Translations under genes and position numbers: made by a program
In this document: piece by piece, positions 10,037 through 21,414 of the stretch
How positions within the stretch are numbered: position 1 is the first letter of the stretch
How the letters are laid out: each line of letters starts with the position of its first letter
Notes under the pieces: model-generated
The model's input: only the letters and a program-made list of their open reading frames with translations
Database searches by the model: none
What the model was told of the DNA's origin: nothing
DNA from: Aedes albopictus
Lineage: Eukaryota > Arthropoda > Insecta > Diptera > Culicidae
Assembly (NCBI RefSeq): GCF_035046485.1
Contig: NC_085138.1
Coordinates: forward strand, 87,717,228 to 87,781,227
Reading direction: 5' to 3'
DNA length: 64,000 nt

Positions 10037-13000
10037 TCAAATCTCCTAAAATGTTTAACTTGTTGATTAGATTTTCCAAATGTATCATATCCCAAGGACC
10101 CCATGATTCCTAAGTTCCCTTTACCCTCCCCAATTTCTTTTAAAAATCCCCAATGTTCCTTAAGAGTCCCCAACTTCACCTTAAATATCCAACATGTTGA
10201 TTAGATTTCCCAAAGGTATCATTTCTCAAGGACCCCCATGATTCCTAAGTTCCCATTACCCACCCCAATATCTCCTAAAAATAACCAATGTCCCTTAAGA
10301 ATCCCCAACTTCTCCTAAAATGGCCAACTTGTTGATTAGATTCCCCAAAGGTATAATATCCCAAGGACCCCCATGATTCCTAAGTTCCCTGTACCCGCCC
10401 CAATATCTTTTAAAAATCCCCAATGTTCCTTAAAAATCCCCAATATCTCCTAAAAATCCCCAATGTCCCTTAAGAATCCCCAACTTCTCCTAAAATGCCC
10501 GACTTGTCGATTAGATTCTCCAAAGGTATCATTTCTCAAGGACCCCCATGATTCCTAAGTTCCCATTACCCACCCCAATATCTCCTAAAAATGACCAATG
10601 TCCCTTAAGAATCCCCTACTTCTCCTTAAATGGACAATTTGTTGATAAGATTCCCCAAAGGTATCATTTCCCAAGGACCCCCATGATTTCTAAGTTCTTT
10701 TTACCCTCTCCAACATCTCCCAAAAATCCCCAATGTTCCTTAAAAATCCCCAATATCTCCTAAAAATCCCCATTGTCCCTTAAGAATCCTCAACTTCTCC
10801 TAAAATGTCCAACTTGTTGATTAGATTCCCCAAAGGTATCATTTCTCGAGGACTGCTATGATTCCTAAGCTCCCTTTACCCTACCCAATATCTCGTAAAA
10901 ATCCCCAATGTTCCTTAAAAATCCCCAAAATCGCCTAGCAATCCCAAGTGTCCCTTAGGAATCCCCAACTTCTCCTAAAATGTCCAACTTGTTGATTAGA
11001 TTCCCTAAACTTATCATTTTCCGAGGACAGCCATGATTCCTATATTCCCTTTATTCTACCCAATATATCTTAAAAATACCCAATGTTCCTGAAAAATTCC
11101 CATTATCTTCTAAAATGGCCAACTTGTTGATTAGATTCCCCAAAGGTATCATTTCTCAAGGACCGCCATGATTCCTAAGTTCCCTTTACCCTCCCCAATA
11201 TATCCTAAAAATCCCCAATGTTCCTTAAGAATCCCCAACTTCTCCGAAAATGTCCAACTAGTTGATTAGATTCCCCAAAGGTATCATTTCCCAAGGACCC
11301 CCATGATTCCTAAGTTCCCTTTTCCCCTTCCCAATATCTCCTAAAATCCCCAATGTTCCTTAAAAATCCCCAATATCTCCTAAAAATCCCCAATGTTCCT
11401 TAAGAATCCCCAACTTCTCTTAAAATGTCCGACTTGTCGATTAGATTCCCCAAAGGTATCATTTCCCAAGGACATCCATGATTCCTTAGTTCCCTTTACC
11501 CTACCCAATATCTCGTAAAAATCCCCAATGTTCCTTAAGAATCCCCAACTTCTCTTAATATGTCCGACTTGTCGATTAGATTCCCCAAAGGTATCATTTC
11601 CCAAGGACATCCATGACTCCTTAGTTCCCTTTCCCCTTCCCAATAACTCCTAAAATTCCCCAATGTTCCTTGAAAATCCCCAATGTACCTTAATAATCCC
11701 CAATATCTCCTAAAAATCCACAATGTCCCTTAAGAATCCCCAACTTCTCCTTAAATGTCCAACTTGTTGATTAGATTCCCCAAAGGTATCATTTCCCAAG
11801 GACCCCCATGATTCCTTAGTTCCCTTTACCCTCCCCAATATCTCCCTAAAATCCCCAATGTTCCTTATGAATACCCAAATTCTCCTTAAATATCCAACTT
11901 GTTGATTAGATTCTCCAAAGGTATCATTTCTCAAGGACCGCCATGATTCCTAAGTTCCCTTTACCCTCCCCAATATCTCCTTAAAATCCTCAATGTTCCT
12001 TATGAATACCCAACTTCTCCTAAGAGGACCATCATGATTCCTAAGTTCCCTTTTCCCCTTCCCAATATCTCCCAAAATTCTCAAATGTTCCTTAAAAATC
12101 CCCTATGTTCCTTAAGAATTCCCAACTTCTCCTAAAATGTCCAACTTGTTGATAAGATTTCCCAAAGGTATCATTTCTCAAGGACCCCCATGATTCCTAC
12201 GTTCCCTTTACCCTCCCCAATAACCTAAAAATCCCCAATGTTCCTTATGAATACCCAGCTTCTCCTAAAATATCCAACTGGTTGATTAGATTCCCCAAAG
12301 GTATCATTTCTCAAGGACCGCCATGATTCCTAAGTTCCCTTTACCCTCCCCAATATCTCCTTAAAATCTTCAATGTTCCTTATGAATACCCAATTTCTGC
12401 TAAGAGAACCCCCATGATTCCTGAGTTCTCTTTACCCTCCCCAATATCGCCTAAAAATCCCCAATGTCCCTTAAGAATCCCCAATTTCTCCTAAGAAGAT
12501 CCCCATGATTCCTAAGTTCCCCTTTCCCCTTCCCAATAACTCCCAAAATTCCCCAATGTTCCTTAAAAATCCCCAATGTACCTTAAAAATCCCCAATATC
12601 TCCTAAAAATCCCCAATGTTCCTTAAGTATCCCCAACTTCTCTTAAAATGTACGACTTGTCGATTAGATTCCCCAAAGGTATCATTTCCCAAGGACATCC
12701 ATGATTCCTTAGTTCCCTTTACCCTACCCAATATCTCGTAAAAATCCCCAATGTTTCTTTAAAATCCCCAATATCTCCTAAAATGGCCAACTTGTTGATT
12801 AGATTCCTCAAAGGTATCATTTCTCAAGGACCGCCATGATTCCTAAATTCCCTTTACCCTCCCCAATATCTCCTTAAAATCCCCAATGTTCCTTATGAAT
12901 ACCCAACTTCTGCTAAGAGGACCCCCATGATTCCTAAGTTCTCTTTACCCTCCCCAATATCGCCTTAAAATCCCCAATGTCCCTTAAGAATCCCCAATTT

Positions 13001-13349
13001 CTCCTAAGAGGACCCCCATGATTCCTAAGTTCCCCTTTCTCCTTCCCAATAACTCCCAAAATTCCCCAATGTTCCTTAAAAATCCCCAATGTACCTTAAA
13101 ATTCCCCAATATCTCCTAAAAATCCCCAATGTTCCTTAAGAATCCCCAACTTCTCTTAAAATGTACGACTTGTCGATTAGATTCCCCAAAGGTATCTTTT
13201 CCCAAGGACATCCATGATTCCTTAGTTCCCTTTACCCTACCCAATATCTCGTAAAAATCCCCAATGTTTCTTTAAAATCCCCAATATCTCCTAAAATGGC
13301 CAACTTGTTGATTATATTCCCCAAAGGTATCATTTCCCAGGGATTCCCC
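10037..13349 (-). repeat. Fold-back minisatellite, right array (inverted)
   Basis: The same monomer family as on the left, now reading on the minus strand (C-rich on +). Open frames such as 11380-11643 arise from the repeat and are not genes. No insertion interrupts this side. Confidence 0.9.
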
Positions 13350-14331
13350 ATGATTGGTTCCAAAGGAATTTATTGCTGTATGTTTTACAACTGAGCTGAG
13401 AAACAGGCTCTGCCCCAGTGGGAGTGTTATGCAAGAAATAAGAAGAATCATTATCCTTGCACATCATACAAAAAACATGAAATGCATCAAATAAGTGCAT
13501 GCTCTAAATTGCCGCACGCACAGACCCCCCCATCTGAATAGCACCGCAGCAGAGCTACGAGTGCGAAGGATTTAAATGGTTGCTCTTGTAAATACACTTT
13601 CGTCGGCGCTTTCCTTTCGCTCCGTCGAAAAACAAGTTAACTGCACGTCGCACTTAGTATGCGCAAATCCAAACTCCGCCTCGAATGATTCCACAGGCGG
13701 AGATGTGACGCGACAAAGAGCGAGCTCGTTTTCTGTATGCGATGACATCACCAGCAGCCAAGCCAGCAGCAGTAGTCGTCCTCATGCCGTGGAGCAACAG
13801 CACACGAACGCACGACGGATAGGGTGATGACCATTGTTTTGGCATGAAGTTAATGCAATTTGGAACGTTATTTTCAAAAACATTTTCTGGCTTAACTACA
13901 AAAGATAGAGTTTTGGTGTCAAAGAAACATTTTTAGGGAACAAGTTCGTGCATGTTTTGTAGAAGAACTTTTTTAACAAAAGCTTTATTTTCATATTTAA
14001 ATCATCAAAAATGTCCTAAAAAGAGTCGATTTTTTCGAACAATTTTGCATTATTTTTCCATTTAAGGCCTTTTAAACTATTTTTACAAAGTTTACATCCA
14101 AGAGACTAAGAAAGTAGAAGTAATTAGCTTTCAATTCGTGCGCTGAAAAAGTTTGTACGATGGATAGTTTAGTAGATATAGGACTTCAAAGATAACCAAA
14201 AATTAAAAACTTAAAATGTGATTAACTCACTTAGCAGTGATTTCCGACCCTATGTTCCATGGGAACTTTTTCATCTCTCATCAAGACCTATCAGCCCTGA
14301 AAATATCCAAAACCCGGAACCAAACACCCTG
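13350..14331 (-). repeat. Fold-back right arm, unique subterminal part
   Basis: Mirror of 3008-3750 plus 4537-4780, without the MITE. The terminal CACCCTG is followed by the TA duplication at 14332-14333. Confidence 0.87.
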
Positions 14332-14333
14332 TA

Positions 14334-14643
14334 TATCATATTGAAAGTCGCATGACGTTGCAAGCTACCTCCAATGAGCTATAGGCTCTTTTAACGCTTA
14401 TGCGTTTTACAGTGTCCTTTTCAGGGCACTGATTAACCCCGTTGTGGTATATGGCTATGAGCTCTCGTTGCGCTTAGGCGTTCATTTCCTCTTCTAGGGC
14501 ACCCCTTCCTATTTCATCACCTTTCCATTTCCCAATTCCCATCTCTTGTTCCATTCTCCCTCAGGTAAATGATGAAATAGGCTCATATGTATGGTGATGG
14601 CACAAATGTGCCTCTGGAGCCGGCCTTCTGATACCTGATACCT
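14334..14643 (+). other. Possible 3' end of a non-LTR element
   Basis: No coding potential. It ends in a short TGATACC tandem (about 14627-14645), the kind of tail left by some insect LINEs or SINEs. The parent family was not recognised. Confidence 0.3.
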
Positions 14644-15190
14644 GATCATATGCTGATTTAAAATCGATGAGCAAGTAATGTGTGGTCACGTTGTATTCGC
14701 GGAGTTTCTGCAACACCTGGCGGATGGCGAACCAGCTGCTTCGTAGGACCCATAACTTCCCTCAGCGTGGGAGTTGGTCCATTTCCGTCCTCCGCTGCAC
14801 TAGCGGCGTCTTTTTCTCCGTTGCCATGCTCTCCCGTGCCTACGTTTTCCACGCCATTCAGGTGCTGATCGAAGTGCTGCTTCCACCTTTCGATCACCTC
14901 ACGTCCGTCCGTCAAGAGGCCTCCGTTCTTAGACATGCGGCTCACGACACGAAGCCGTTGCGGTATGCGTTGAACTTCTGGTAGAACTTCTGTGTGTCTT
15001 GAGAACGGCACAGCAGTTCCATTTCTTCACACTACGCTTCTTCCAGGCGGTGCTTTCTCTCCCGAAACAGGCGAGTCTGCTGTTTCCGCTTCTGTTTGTA
15101 ACGTTTCATGTTCTGTCGGGTCCTTTGCTGCAGTATTACCGCCCGCGCTCCAAAACTATTCTGCACTCTTCGTCGAACCATTCACTTACA
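14644..15190 (-). pseudogene. Rearranged RTE-type LINE fragment
   Basis: Related to the LINE at 6657-8096: 14648-14732 aligns with about 7763-7848 (motif A region, FKSAYD in the better copy). Further upstream on the minus strand the frame reads EVIERWKQHFDQHLNG, the connector before the reverse transcriptase, and near 15160-15190 NEWFDEEC. The reverse transcriptase core between these pieces is deleted. Frameshifts are present. It is an old, inactive remnant next to the receptor pseudogene. Confidence 0.65.
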
Positions 15191-16508
15191 CGAGAACATT
15201 CAATAAGGAAATGAAACCGTTTTAAATGCAAACTTACTATTTTTGTCATATATTTTAAATAGCAACAAACAATTATTGACGATCTTCCTTTTTCAAGGAC
15301 GCACTACTCGACGAATGATGCGCTGATTGAAAATGTACAGCAAAAACTCAAAAAACAAGACAGCAAGGCTGCTATTTAACCCAACTGCGAGCACTATCCA
15401 CGTTGCAACAAGATCACCGGATGAAATCGTCCGAAATCTGCAATCTCGAATCCTTTATGCAAAATGAAATCCTCAAGCACATATTTAAATTCCCAATCTT
15501 TTTGCCAGTAAATCAACAATCCAGATTCGAAAAACACCTTTTGTGTGTAGTAGAACATCTCACCGAGTGGGATTTTCATCCCGAGGTAGTGAACGACAAT
15601 GTTTGATGAAATCCGTTCGTTGATTATTATATACTTGGGTCGATTCATTTTGAAGTCATAGTTTCGACTTAGCGCTACCAATGCAGAAGCTTCCAGGTCC
15701 ATTCTTAAATATGCATGCTGTCCGTCTAGTTGTTGTCCCCAGTTGATTGTGGGTTCATGAACCATTTGTGATCCCAGCAAAGTGCCATTTGCCAAACTTT
15801 TATCGGTTTCCAGGTCCGCTTTGATTCGGAGATCTGACTTTGCCAACTCATTCAGAGTTTTGATGTTGCCAAAAGCCTGTTTGTCTGTCATAAACGCGAT
15901 AAGTTTCGTTCTATACGCATTGAACACCAGGAAACATAATATCATCATCGGAAGTAACGCAAACTTTCCTTTTGCACTAGCATGATGAAGATTGTATCTT
16001 TCAAAGCCGCATACGACAGCCAATACTGGATAATTTTTGAACAGCGCGGGAAAGATATTACTTATCAAAATGATCAATATCAACGTAAGCAGGAGCACAA
16101 CCCATGTTTCGCCCGCAAAAGGTTTCGTAAACATTTCAATTGCGTTATACGGTCTGCCTTGGGGTACCAAAGCTATGTATGCCAAAGAGTAGACACCGAA
16201 CAGCGTTTTGTACGAATACGGTGTATATTCTCTTGCAAGCCTTTGATCCAACGCTATATCAATGAATGAATGTCTTGCGTTGCTTTGGAGCAAACACCCG
16301 GATGATATTGACAACTGGTGTTCAAATATGCGGCAGTTTCAATAATCCAGCTCTTTGCTGGATACCACGTATCAAACCACCAGGTGTATCCAATGGGCCG
16401 GCCGTTAGAGTTGCGGATATTACTACGGATCAGTTCCTTTGGGTGGAGATAATCTGCCATACCCCGGGCTGGTATTCCGAAAAGCCCCATTTGAAAAATC
16501 CATTTGAA

Positions 16509-16675
16509 CTCGGTTCCAAGGTAAACAACCTTGTCAAACTCTAGATAACGCATCAAAGAACCAATACCTTGTTGTTTCCAATATTTAGTAGTACCAAAAG
16601 AGGAGAATTGATGTGCAAGATAGCAAAGAAATGTTTAACCGCAGCAGGACAATTCGAAGGGATAAGTAAGCGTTC
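16509..16675. repeat. Left 167-bp target-site duplication
   Basis: Receptor-pseudogene sequence from CTCGGTTCCAAGG to ATAAGTAAGCGTTC, repeated base for base at 21248-21414. It directly precedes the LINE 5' end. Confidence 0.92.
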
Positions 16676-16788
16676 AGTTCGCTTTCAGCTTTCGTCCGAA
16701 CCAGACGTGCTTCGAGACATTGAAAGAGTGCTATTGTGGATATTATCCCCCCTTTTTTGTAGTAGTGTTAAAGAACGAAAAGTGCAAA

Positions 16789-17811
16789 ATGGAACCGAAA
16801 CGGGAGAACACAATTAAGTTGCGTTTTGGATCGCATACGCGGAATCCGTCGAATGACGAAGTGTTCGCGTTTTTCAAGGAACAAGCGTGGAGCTGTGATG
16901 ACCTAAGTGCTATGTATCGGGAGGATTTCAGCTTGTTCATCCGTTTCCAGTCAGAGGCTCGTATGAAGAATGCTCTGATTAAGTTGGGCCCACACGTGGA
17001 GTTCATGTACGCTAATGGAGACAAGGTACAGGTATCGGTCAGCCTTGCGAATGGGACGTTTCGTTACGTTCGCATTTTTGGGTTGCCCCCGGAAGTGAAG
17101 GATGAACAAATTGCTGGAGTTTTGGCCAAGTACGGAACGATCCACCAGATGGTACGGGAGCGGTATGCAGTGGAGACAGGGTTCCCCATATGGAACGGCA
17201 TTCGAGGAGTTCATATGGAGGTTGTGTCGGAGATTCCGGCTCAACTCCATATTCAGAGCATCAGAGCAAGGGTTTACTATGAGGGACTGCAGCATAAGTG
17301 CTTCGTGTGTGGTGCTTTGGACCATCTGAAAGCAGCCTGTCCCAAGCGCCAGAGTGTGAACGCGCGACTGGCGGTCTCAACGGAGCCAGCGAGTGCTGGA
17401 GAACTGGGAGCAGCTGGTACAAGCAAGGAAAAGGGATCGTTTGCAAGCGTCGTCGTCAAAGGACTCTCGGCGCAACCGGGGCCTTTGCCGGGTATGGTGG
17501 TGTTAAACAAACATGCCGGTGAACCAGAGAAGCCATCTGGTACATCCAGTCTGGAGAACGTGGCAATGCCGGTCGAATCGTCGACAGGAGACACTCCCAG
17601 CAAGGCGGCTGTGGCAGTGCAGAACGTGGAGGAAAATGGAGCTAAGAAACGATCACGTGAGGTGAAACGCTTGGATTCTGAATCATCAGAGTCTGATGCC
17701 ATATCGAGGAAACAGATTATCGTTCCGTCTGACGACAGCAATCTGCTGGTTGCGCAGACTCGTCGGTCGAGATCCCTGACAAACAAGAAAAAAAACAACA
17801 GAGAGAAGTAG
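16789..17811 (+). CDS. LINE ORF1 protein, RNA-binding with CCHC knuckle
   Basis: ORF1 of the LINE, about 340 residues from the Met at 16789 (MEPKREN). The frame is open from an upstream ATG at 16720, but that adds a hydrophobic, atypical leader, so I prefer 16789. Residues about 10-165 resemble the RRM-like ORF1 region, with RYVRIFGLPPEVKDEQI. A zinc knuckle CFVCGALDHLKAAC follows at 171-184 (spacing C-x2-C-x4-H-x4-C). The C-terminal half is polar, rich in Ser, Glu and Lys, and ends in a basic stretch. By family knowledge the product coats the element's RNA. A diverged relative lies at 32045-32957. Confidence 0.88.
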   Translation: MEPKRENTIKLRFGSHTRNPSNDEVFAFFKEQAWSCDDLSAMYREDFSLFIRFQSEARMKNALIKLGPHVEFMYANGDKVQVSVSLANGTFRYVRIFGLPPEVKDEQIAGVLAKYGTIHQMVRERYAVETGFPIWNGIRGVHMEVVSEIPAQLHIQSIRARVYYEGLQHKCFVCGALDHLKAACPKRQSVNARLAVSTEPASAGELGAAGTSKEKGSFASVVVKGLSAQPGPLPGMVVLNKHAGEPEKPSGTSSLENVAMPVESSTGDTPSKAAVAVQNVEENGAKKRSREVKRLDSESSESDAISRKQIIVPSDDSNLLVAQTRRSRSLTNKKKNNREK

Positions 17812-17837
17812 ACTAGCTTTAACATCACTACTAACAA

Positions 17838-20800
17838 ATGAACTTCGTGTGTTCAGTAGCAACAATCAACCTTAACAGTACTAACACTGCAGCTAACAAA
17901 AGCCTTTTAAAAGAGTTCATCAACGAACACAATATTGATATTGTGTTCTTACAGGAAGTGAGCTACAATGACCTAAGCTTCGTGTCTTCACACAATGGTT
18001 TAGTCAACATTAGCGTGGACAGGAAAGGGACGGCAATTCTTATTAGAAAAGGCTTTAATTACTCAGATTTCATTTTCGATCCATCCGGTAGAATTTTATC
18101 AATAGTGGTAAATGAGGTTAACTATATAAATATCTACGCGCACTCAGGTAGTGATAAGAAGCGAGAAAGGGATGAACTATTTACCGAGGGTCTGAGCGTT
18201 CACTTGAACAAACCCGGAACTGCTTACACGATGCTAGGCGGGGATTTTAATTGCATTTTGGAAGCAAATGATTCATTAGGGTTGAACAAAAACTTCTCAA
18301 ATGGGTTGAAGAATTTGGTGGAACTTTTCCAATTTAAAGATGTAGCCAAGTCACTTAAAGTTCATCGTTTCACTTTTCACAGGAATCAATCAGCTTCACG
18401 TTTGGATCGTTTTTATGCGTCCAAAGAGTTAATTGGCAATGTTATCAGTTGCAGAACCTTGCCAGTGGTGTTTTCTGATCACCACTGTGTGATCCTGACG
18501 TTGAAAATAAGGAAAGAGCAAATCGCACCGCGTGGTAGGGGATACTGGAAGATTAATCCTAGTTTTTTGGGTTGTGATGAAACAAAACATAGATTTCGTG
18601 CAGAAGTTGAAAAGCTTAGGCAAAGGTCTCTGTATGGAACTGATTTAAGTGCTTGGTGGAATTATTCCTTTAAATCCAAAGCAAAAAGCTTCTACAAATC
18701 AGAAAGTTGGCATTTGAACAAATCCAACCGATCTTCCAAAGCGACACTTTCGAGCAAACTTTTTGAGTATTTCGACAGACAAACCGAAGGAGAAGATGTT
18801 AGCGATGAAATTTCCATTATCAAATCCAAGCTTATGGATTTGGAGCATAGTAGATTGAAAAACTTAAGCTCCAAAATGTCTACAAACTCAATTGCGGAGG
18901 GCGAAAAGGTTACTATATACCACCTTTGTAAAGGAATCCACAGAGAGAACGTTTTTGGGTTGAGATTGAGGAATGGAGATACTTTAGAAACTGATAGTTC
19001 AAAGGTAGGTTCTTTGGTGCAAGATCACTTTCGAACGCTGTACAGTGGTTCTACAGACGAGCCAAATTTAGATAGATATGAAAATCCGTTGAACTCTATT
19101 GTGAATAGCCTTTCTGTAGATGATGGTGATGATTTGATCCAGGAAATATCTGAAGATGAGCTTTTGCGAACATTGAACACTTGTAATAAGAAAAAATCCC
19201 CGGGTCCCGATGGGTTAACCTACGAGTTTTATCTCAGTAACTTTGATATCTTGAAAGATGATTTGCTCCGATTATTCAATATGTATCTAAATGGAAGCAG
19301 TATACCACCCAAAGAATTCACCGACGGAATAATCACGTTGATTCCCAAAAAAGGGGACTTAACAAATTTGGACAATCATCGACCGATCAGCTTGTTAAAC
19401 ACTGATTATAAGCTTTTTACAAAAATAATCTGTAACAGAATGCAAAAGAGTGTAGAGAAACTTGTAGGTCCAGGGCAAAGCGCATGTATCCCGGAACGAT
19501 CTTGTATTGAAAACTTGAAAGATGTACGTAGGATTATGACTAAAGCCGCAGAAAGTAAACGGTTTAAAGGCTTGCTCTTAAGCCTTGATTTGGAGAAAGC
19601 TTTTGATAAAGTGGACCATAACTTCTTATGGAAAGTTTTACACAAATTCGGGTTTCCAGATAAACTCATCGAATGTATTCAGCGTCTATATAGCAAGGCA
19701 ACTTCCAGAGTTTTATATAATGGATTTCTAACACAAGAAATTAAAATTAGGTCGTCTGTAAGACAAGGATGCCCCCTGAGCATGCTGCTTTTTGTTTTGT
19801 ACGTGGAACCACTAATACGAATGATTGATCAGAGCGTGCTCGGGGTACTTGTGTATGACAAATTCCTGAGAGTGATCGCCTTCGCGGACGATGTGAACAT
19901 TTTTCTTCGAAATTCAGAAGAGCTTGATAATGTTTTAAATATCATAGCTATCTTCTCAAAATTTTCGAAAATTAGCTTGAACTTAAAAAAGTCAAAATTT
20001 CTAAGAATAAATAATTGTTGTGGTGGGCCTTTCCAGGTCACAGAAACAGAAAATCTAAGGTTGCTAGGAATCACCTTCAAAGCAACCTGGAACGATACTG
20101 TTGACTGTAATTATGACAAACTGATTGCTGACATGAAACACCGAATCTGGCAAGTATCGTTCCGCAATATGTGTTTAATTGAAAGAGTTTGGTATATCAA
20201 CACTTTTGTCTTGTCGAAGTTATGGTACTTGGCCCAAATTTATCCAGCAAAAAATCAACATTTGGCAAAAATTAAAACAATGATTGGTAATTTTATTTGG
20301 AAAAATTGCATCTTTCGAGTTGATAGACGACAGCTTTATCTCGATTCTGATATGGGTGGTCTAGGCTTAATAGATCCAACTGAAAAATGCAAGGCGCTTT
20401 TCATTTGGAATATACAAAAAAATAACGATCAAAATTGCCCACTGGGTGAGAAATATTTTCTGAATTATAAGTATTTGTCCAAATTGACTAGGAACGGAAA
20501 GGAGTGGATTACAATTACTCCTCAACTAGACAGAAACCTAGACTCTGTGAAAAAACTTTATCGGTATTTCATTAACTTACAAGGCTATGCTCCACTCGTA
20601 CAAACGTTGTACCCACAAGTTAATTGGACTTCCAGATGGAAAATTTTCAGTTATAATTTTCTTTTAGCTGAAGATAAGTCTACATTATTTCTACTACTAA
20701 ATGACTTGATTGCAAACAAATTTAAAAAGGAACAATATGGTATCAGTAGCATTGGTAATGTGTTTTGTGATGAATGTGGGAACAATTTTGTTGATAGTAA

Positions 20801-21101
20801 CGAGCATCGCATTAAAGCATGCATTTCTTCTAAAGAAGTAAGAGATTGGGTATGCCAAGTTTTGAAAAGAAGATTAAAAGTGCAGTTTCGAGATTTGGAG
20901 GACCTTCTGGGTTGGAATGTCGATTTAAAATGTCCTCGTCAGAGAGCAGCATCGTGGTTAGCAGTTCATTGTATTTCTTTCTGTATACAAAAATATCCGA
21001 AAACAAGTTTGTTTATGTTTCAAAAAAGTATTCGTGAATTTAGATGGAATCAGAAAAATAAAGTGAAGGATGTATTTGGACAATATCTAAACATTTGTTA
21101 A
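17838..21101 (+). CDS. LINE ORF2: endonuclease and reverse transcriptase
   Basis: 1087 residues, complete. The N-terminal APE-type endonuclease has FLQEVS (37-42), GGDFNC (134-139) and SDHHC (213-217), the residues expected for DNA nicking. The reverse transcriptase follows with SPGPDGLTYEFY near 453, HRPISLLNTDYKLFTK, LLSLDLEKAFDKVDH (motif A), RQGCPLS and the catalytic FADD at 682-685. A C-terminal C-x2-C...H-x4-C cluster (CDEC...HRIKAC, from about 977) is typical of this LINE group. The RPISLLNTDYK box and overall order point to the L1/Tx1 supergroup. It acts in target-primed reverse transcription at the nicked chromosomal site. No lesion was seen. Confidence 0.92.
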   Translation: MNFVCSVATINLNSTNTAANKSLLKEFINEHNIDIVFLQEVSYNDLSFVSSHNGLVNISVDRKGTAILIRKGFNYSDFIFDPSGRILSIVVNEVNYINIYAHSGSDKKRERDELFTEGLSVHLNKPGTAYTMLGGDFNCILEANDSLGLNKNFSNGLKNLVELFQFKDVAKSLKVHRFTFHRNQSASRLDRFYASKELIGNVISCRTLPVVFSDHHCVILTLKIRKEQIAPRGRGYWKINPSFLGCDETKHRFRAEVEKLRQRSLYGTDLSAWWNYSFKSKAKSFYKSESWHLNKSNRSSKATLSSKLFEYFDRQTEGEDVSDEISIIKSKLMDLEHSRLKNLSSKMSTNSIAEGEKVTIYHLCKGIHRENVFGLRLRNGDTLETDSSKVGSLVQDHFRTLYSGSTDEPNLDRYENPLNSIVNSLSVDDGDDLIQEISEDELLRTLNTCNKKKSPGPDGLTYEFYLSNFDILKDDLLRLFNMYLNGSSIPPKEFTDGIITLIPKKGDLTNLDNHRPISLLNTDYKLFTKIICNRMQKSVEKLVGPGQSACIPERSCIENLKDVRRIMTKAAESKRFKGLLLSLDLEKAFDKVDHNFLWKVLHKFGFPDKLIECIQRLYSKATSRVLYNGFLTQEIKIRSSVRQGCPLSMLLFVLYVEPLIRMIDQSVLGVLVYDKFLRVIAFADDVNIFLRNSEELDNVLNIIAIFSKFSKISLNLKKSKFLRINNCCGGPFQVTETENLRLLGITFKATWNDTVDCNYDKLIADMKHRIWQVSFRNMCLIERVWYINTFVLSKLWYLAQIYPAKNQHLAKIKTMIGNFIWKNCIFRVDRRQLYLDSDMGGLGLIDPTEKCKALFIWNIQKNNDQNCPLGEKYFLNYKYLSKLTRNGKEWITITPQLDRNLDSVKKLYRYFINLQGYAPLVQTLYPQVNWTSRWKIFSYNFLLAEDKSTLFLLLNDLIANKFKKEQYGISSIGNVFCDECGNNFVDSNEHRIKACISSKEVRDWVCQVLKRRLKVQFRDLEDLLGWNVDLKCPRQRAASWLAVHCISFCIQKYPKTSLFMFQKSIREFRWNQKNKVKDVFGQYLNIC

Positions 21102-21189
21102 GTTTAAGTCACGAACTCTGTAAATTATAATTAAAAAGATTAAAATATTCATGTAAAAGATGTATTGTACTTTGAGTAGTAATAAATAA

Positions 21190-21194
<5 letters not shown>

Positions 21195-21247
<53 letters not shown>
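21195..21247 (+). other. LINE poly(A) tail
   Basis: About 53 uninterrupted A residues between the LINE 3' UTR and the second TSD copy. Its length and purity indicate recent insertion. Confidence 0.95.
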
Positions 21248-21250
<3 letters not shown>

Positions 21251-21414
21251 GGTTCCAAGGTAAACAACCTTGTCAAACTCTAGATAACGCATCAAAGAAC
21301 CAATACCTTGTTGTTTCCAATATTTAGTAGTACCAAAAGAGGAGAATTGATGTGCAAGATAGCAAAGAAATGTTTAACCGCAGCAGGACAATTCGAAGGG
21401 ATAAGTAAGCGTTC
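21248..21414. repeat. Right 167-bp target-site duplication
   Basis: Second copy of 16509-16675, identical by eye, after which the receptor pseudogene continues. Confidence 0.92.

Larger units (their letters stand above)
3008..14331. mobile_element. Giant fold-back element, 11.3 kb
   Basis: Both ends carry the same inverted terminus, beginning CAGGGTGTTTGGTTCCGG at 3008 and ending with its complement at 14331, flanked by TA on each side (3006-3007, 14332-14333). About 1 kb of unique subterminal sequence is mirrored at both ends. Inside lie minisatellite arrays, G-rich on the + strand in the left half and on the minus strand in the right half, meeting near 10037. After removing the MITE and LINE found only in the left arm, the arms are about 4.8 and 4.3 kb, so the element was once a near-complete palindrome. 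No transposase is present. The layout recalls Drosophila FB elements; the TA duplication suggests mobilisation by a Tc1/mariner-type enzyme, which is inference. Confidence 0.8.
16676..21247 (+). mobile_element. Full-length L1/Tx1-type LINE
   Basis: A 4572-bp non-LTR retrotransposon with a 113-bp 5' leader, two intact ORFs separated by 26 bp, a 3' UTR of about 93 bp with AATAAA-type signals near 21181-21187, and an uninterrupted A tail (21195-21247, about 53 residues). It is bounded by an identical 167-bp TSD. Intact frames, the long pure A tail and zero differences between the TSD copies all indicate a very recent and possibly still active element. TSDs of LINEs are usually 7-20 bp, so this one is exceptional. 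Confidence 0.9.

Noticed and set aside
11380..11934. Open frames in the fold-back array with repeated SLGNDTFGESN
   Set aside because: The peptide repeat only reflects the DNA monomer; frames break at random between monomers and no domain is present.
4781..13349. Regularly spaced repeats that could suggest a CRISPR-like array
   Set aside because: Eukaryotic context, monomers contiguous without unique spacers, and arms in opposite orientation; it is a minisatellite.
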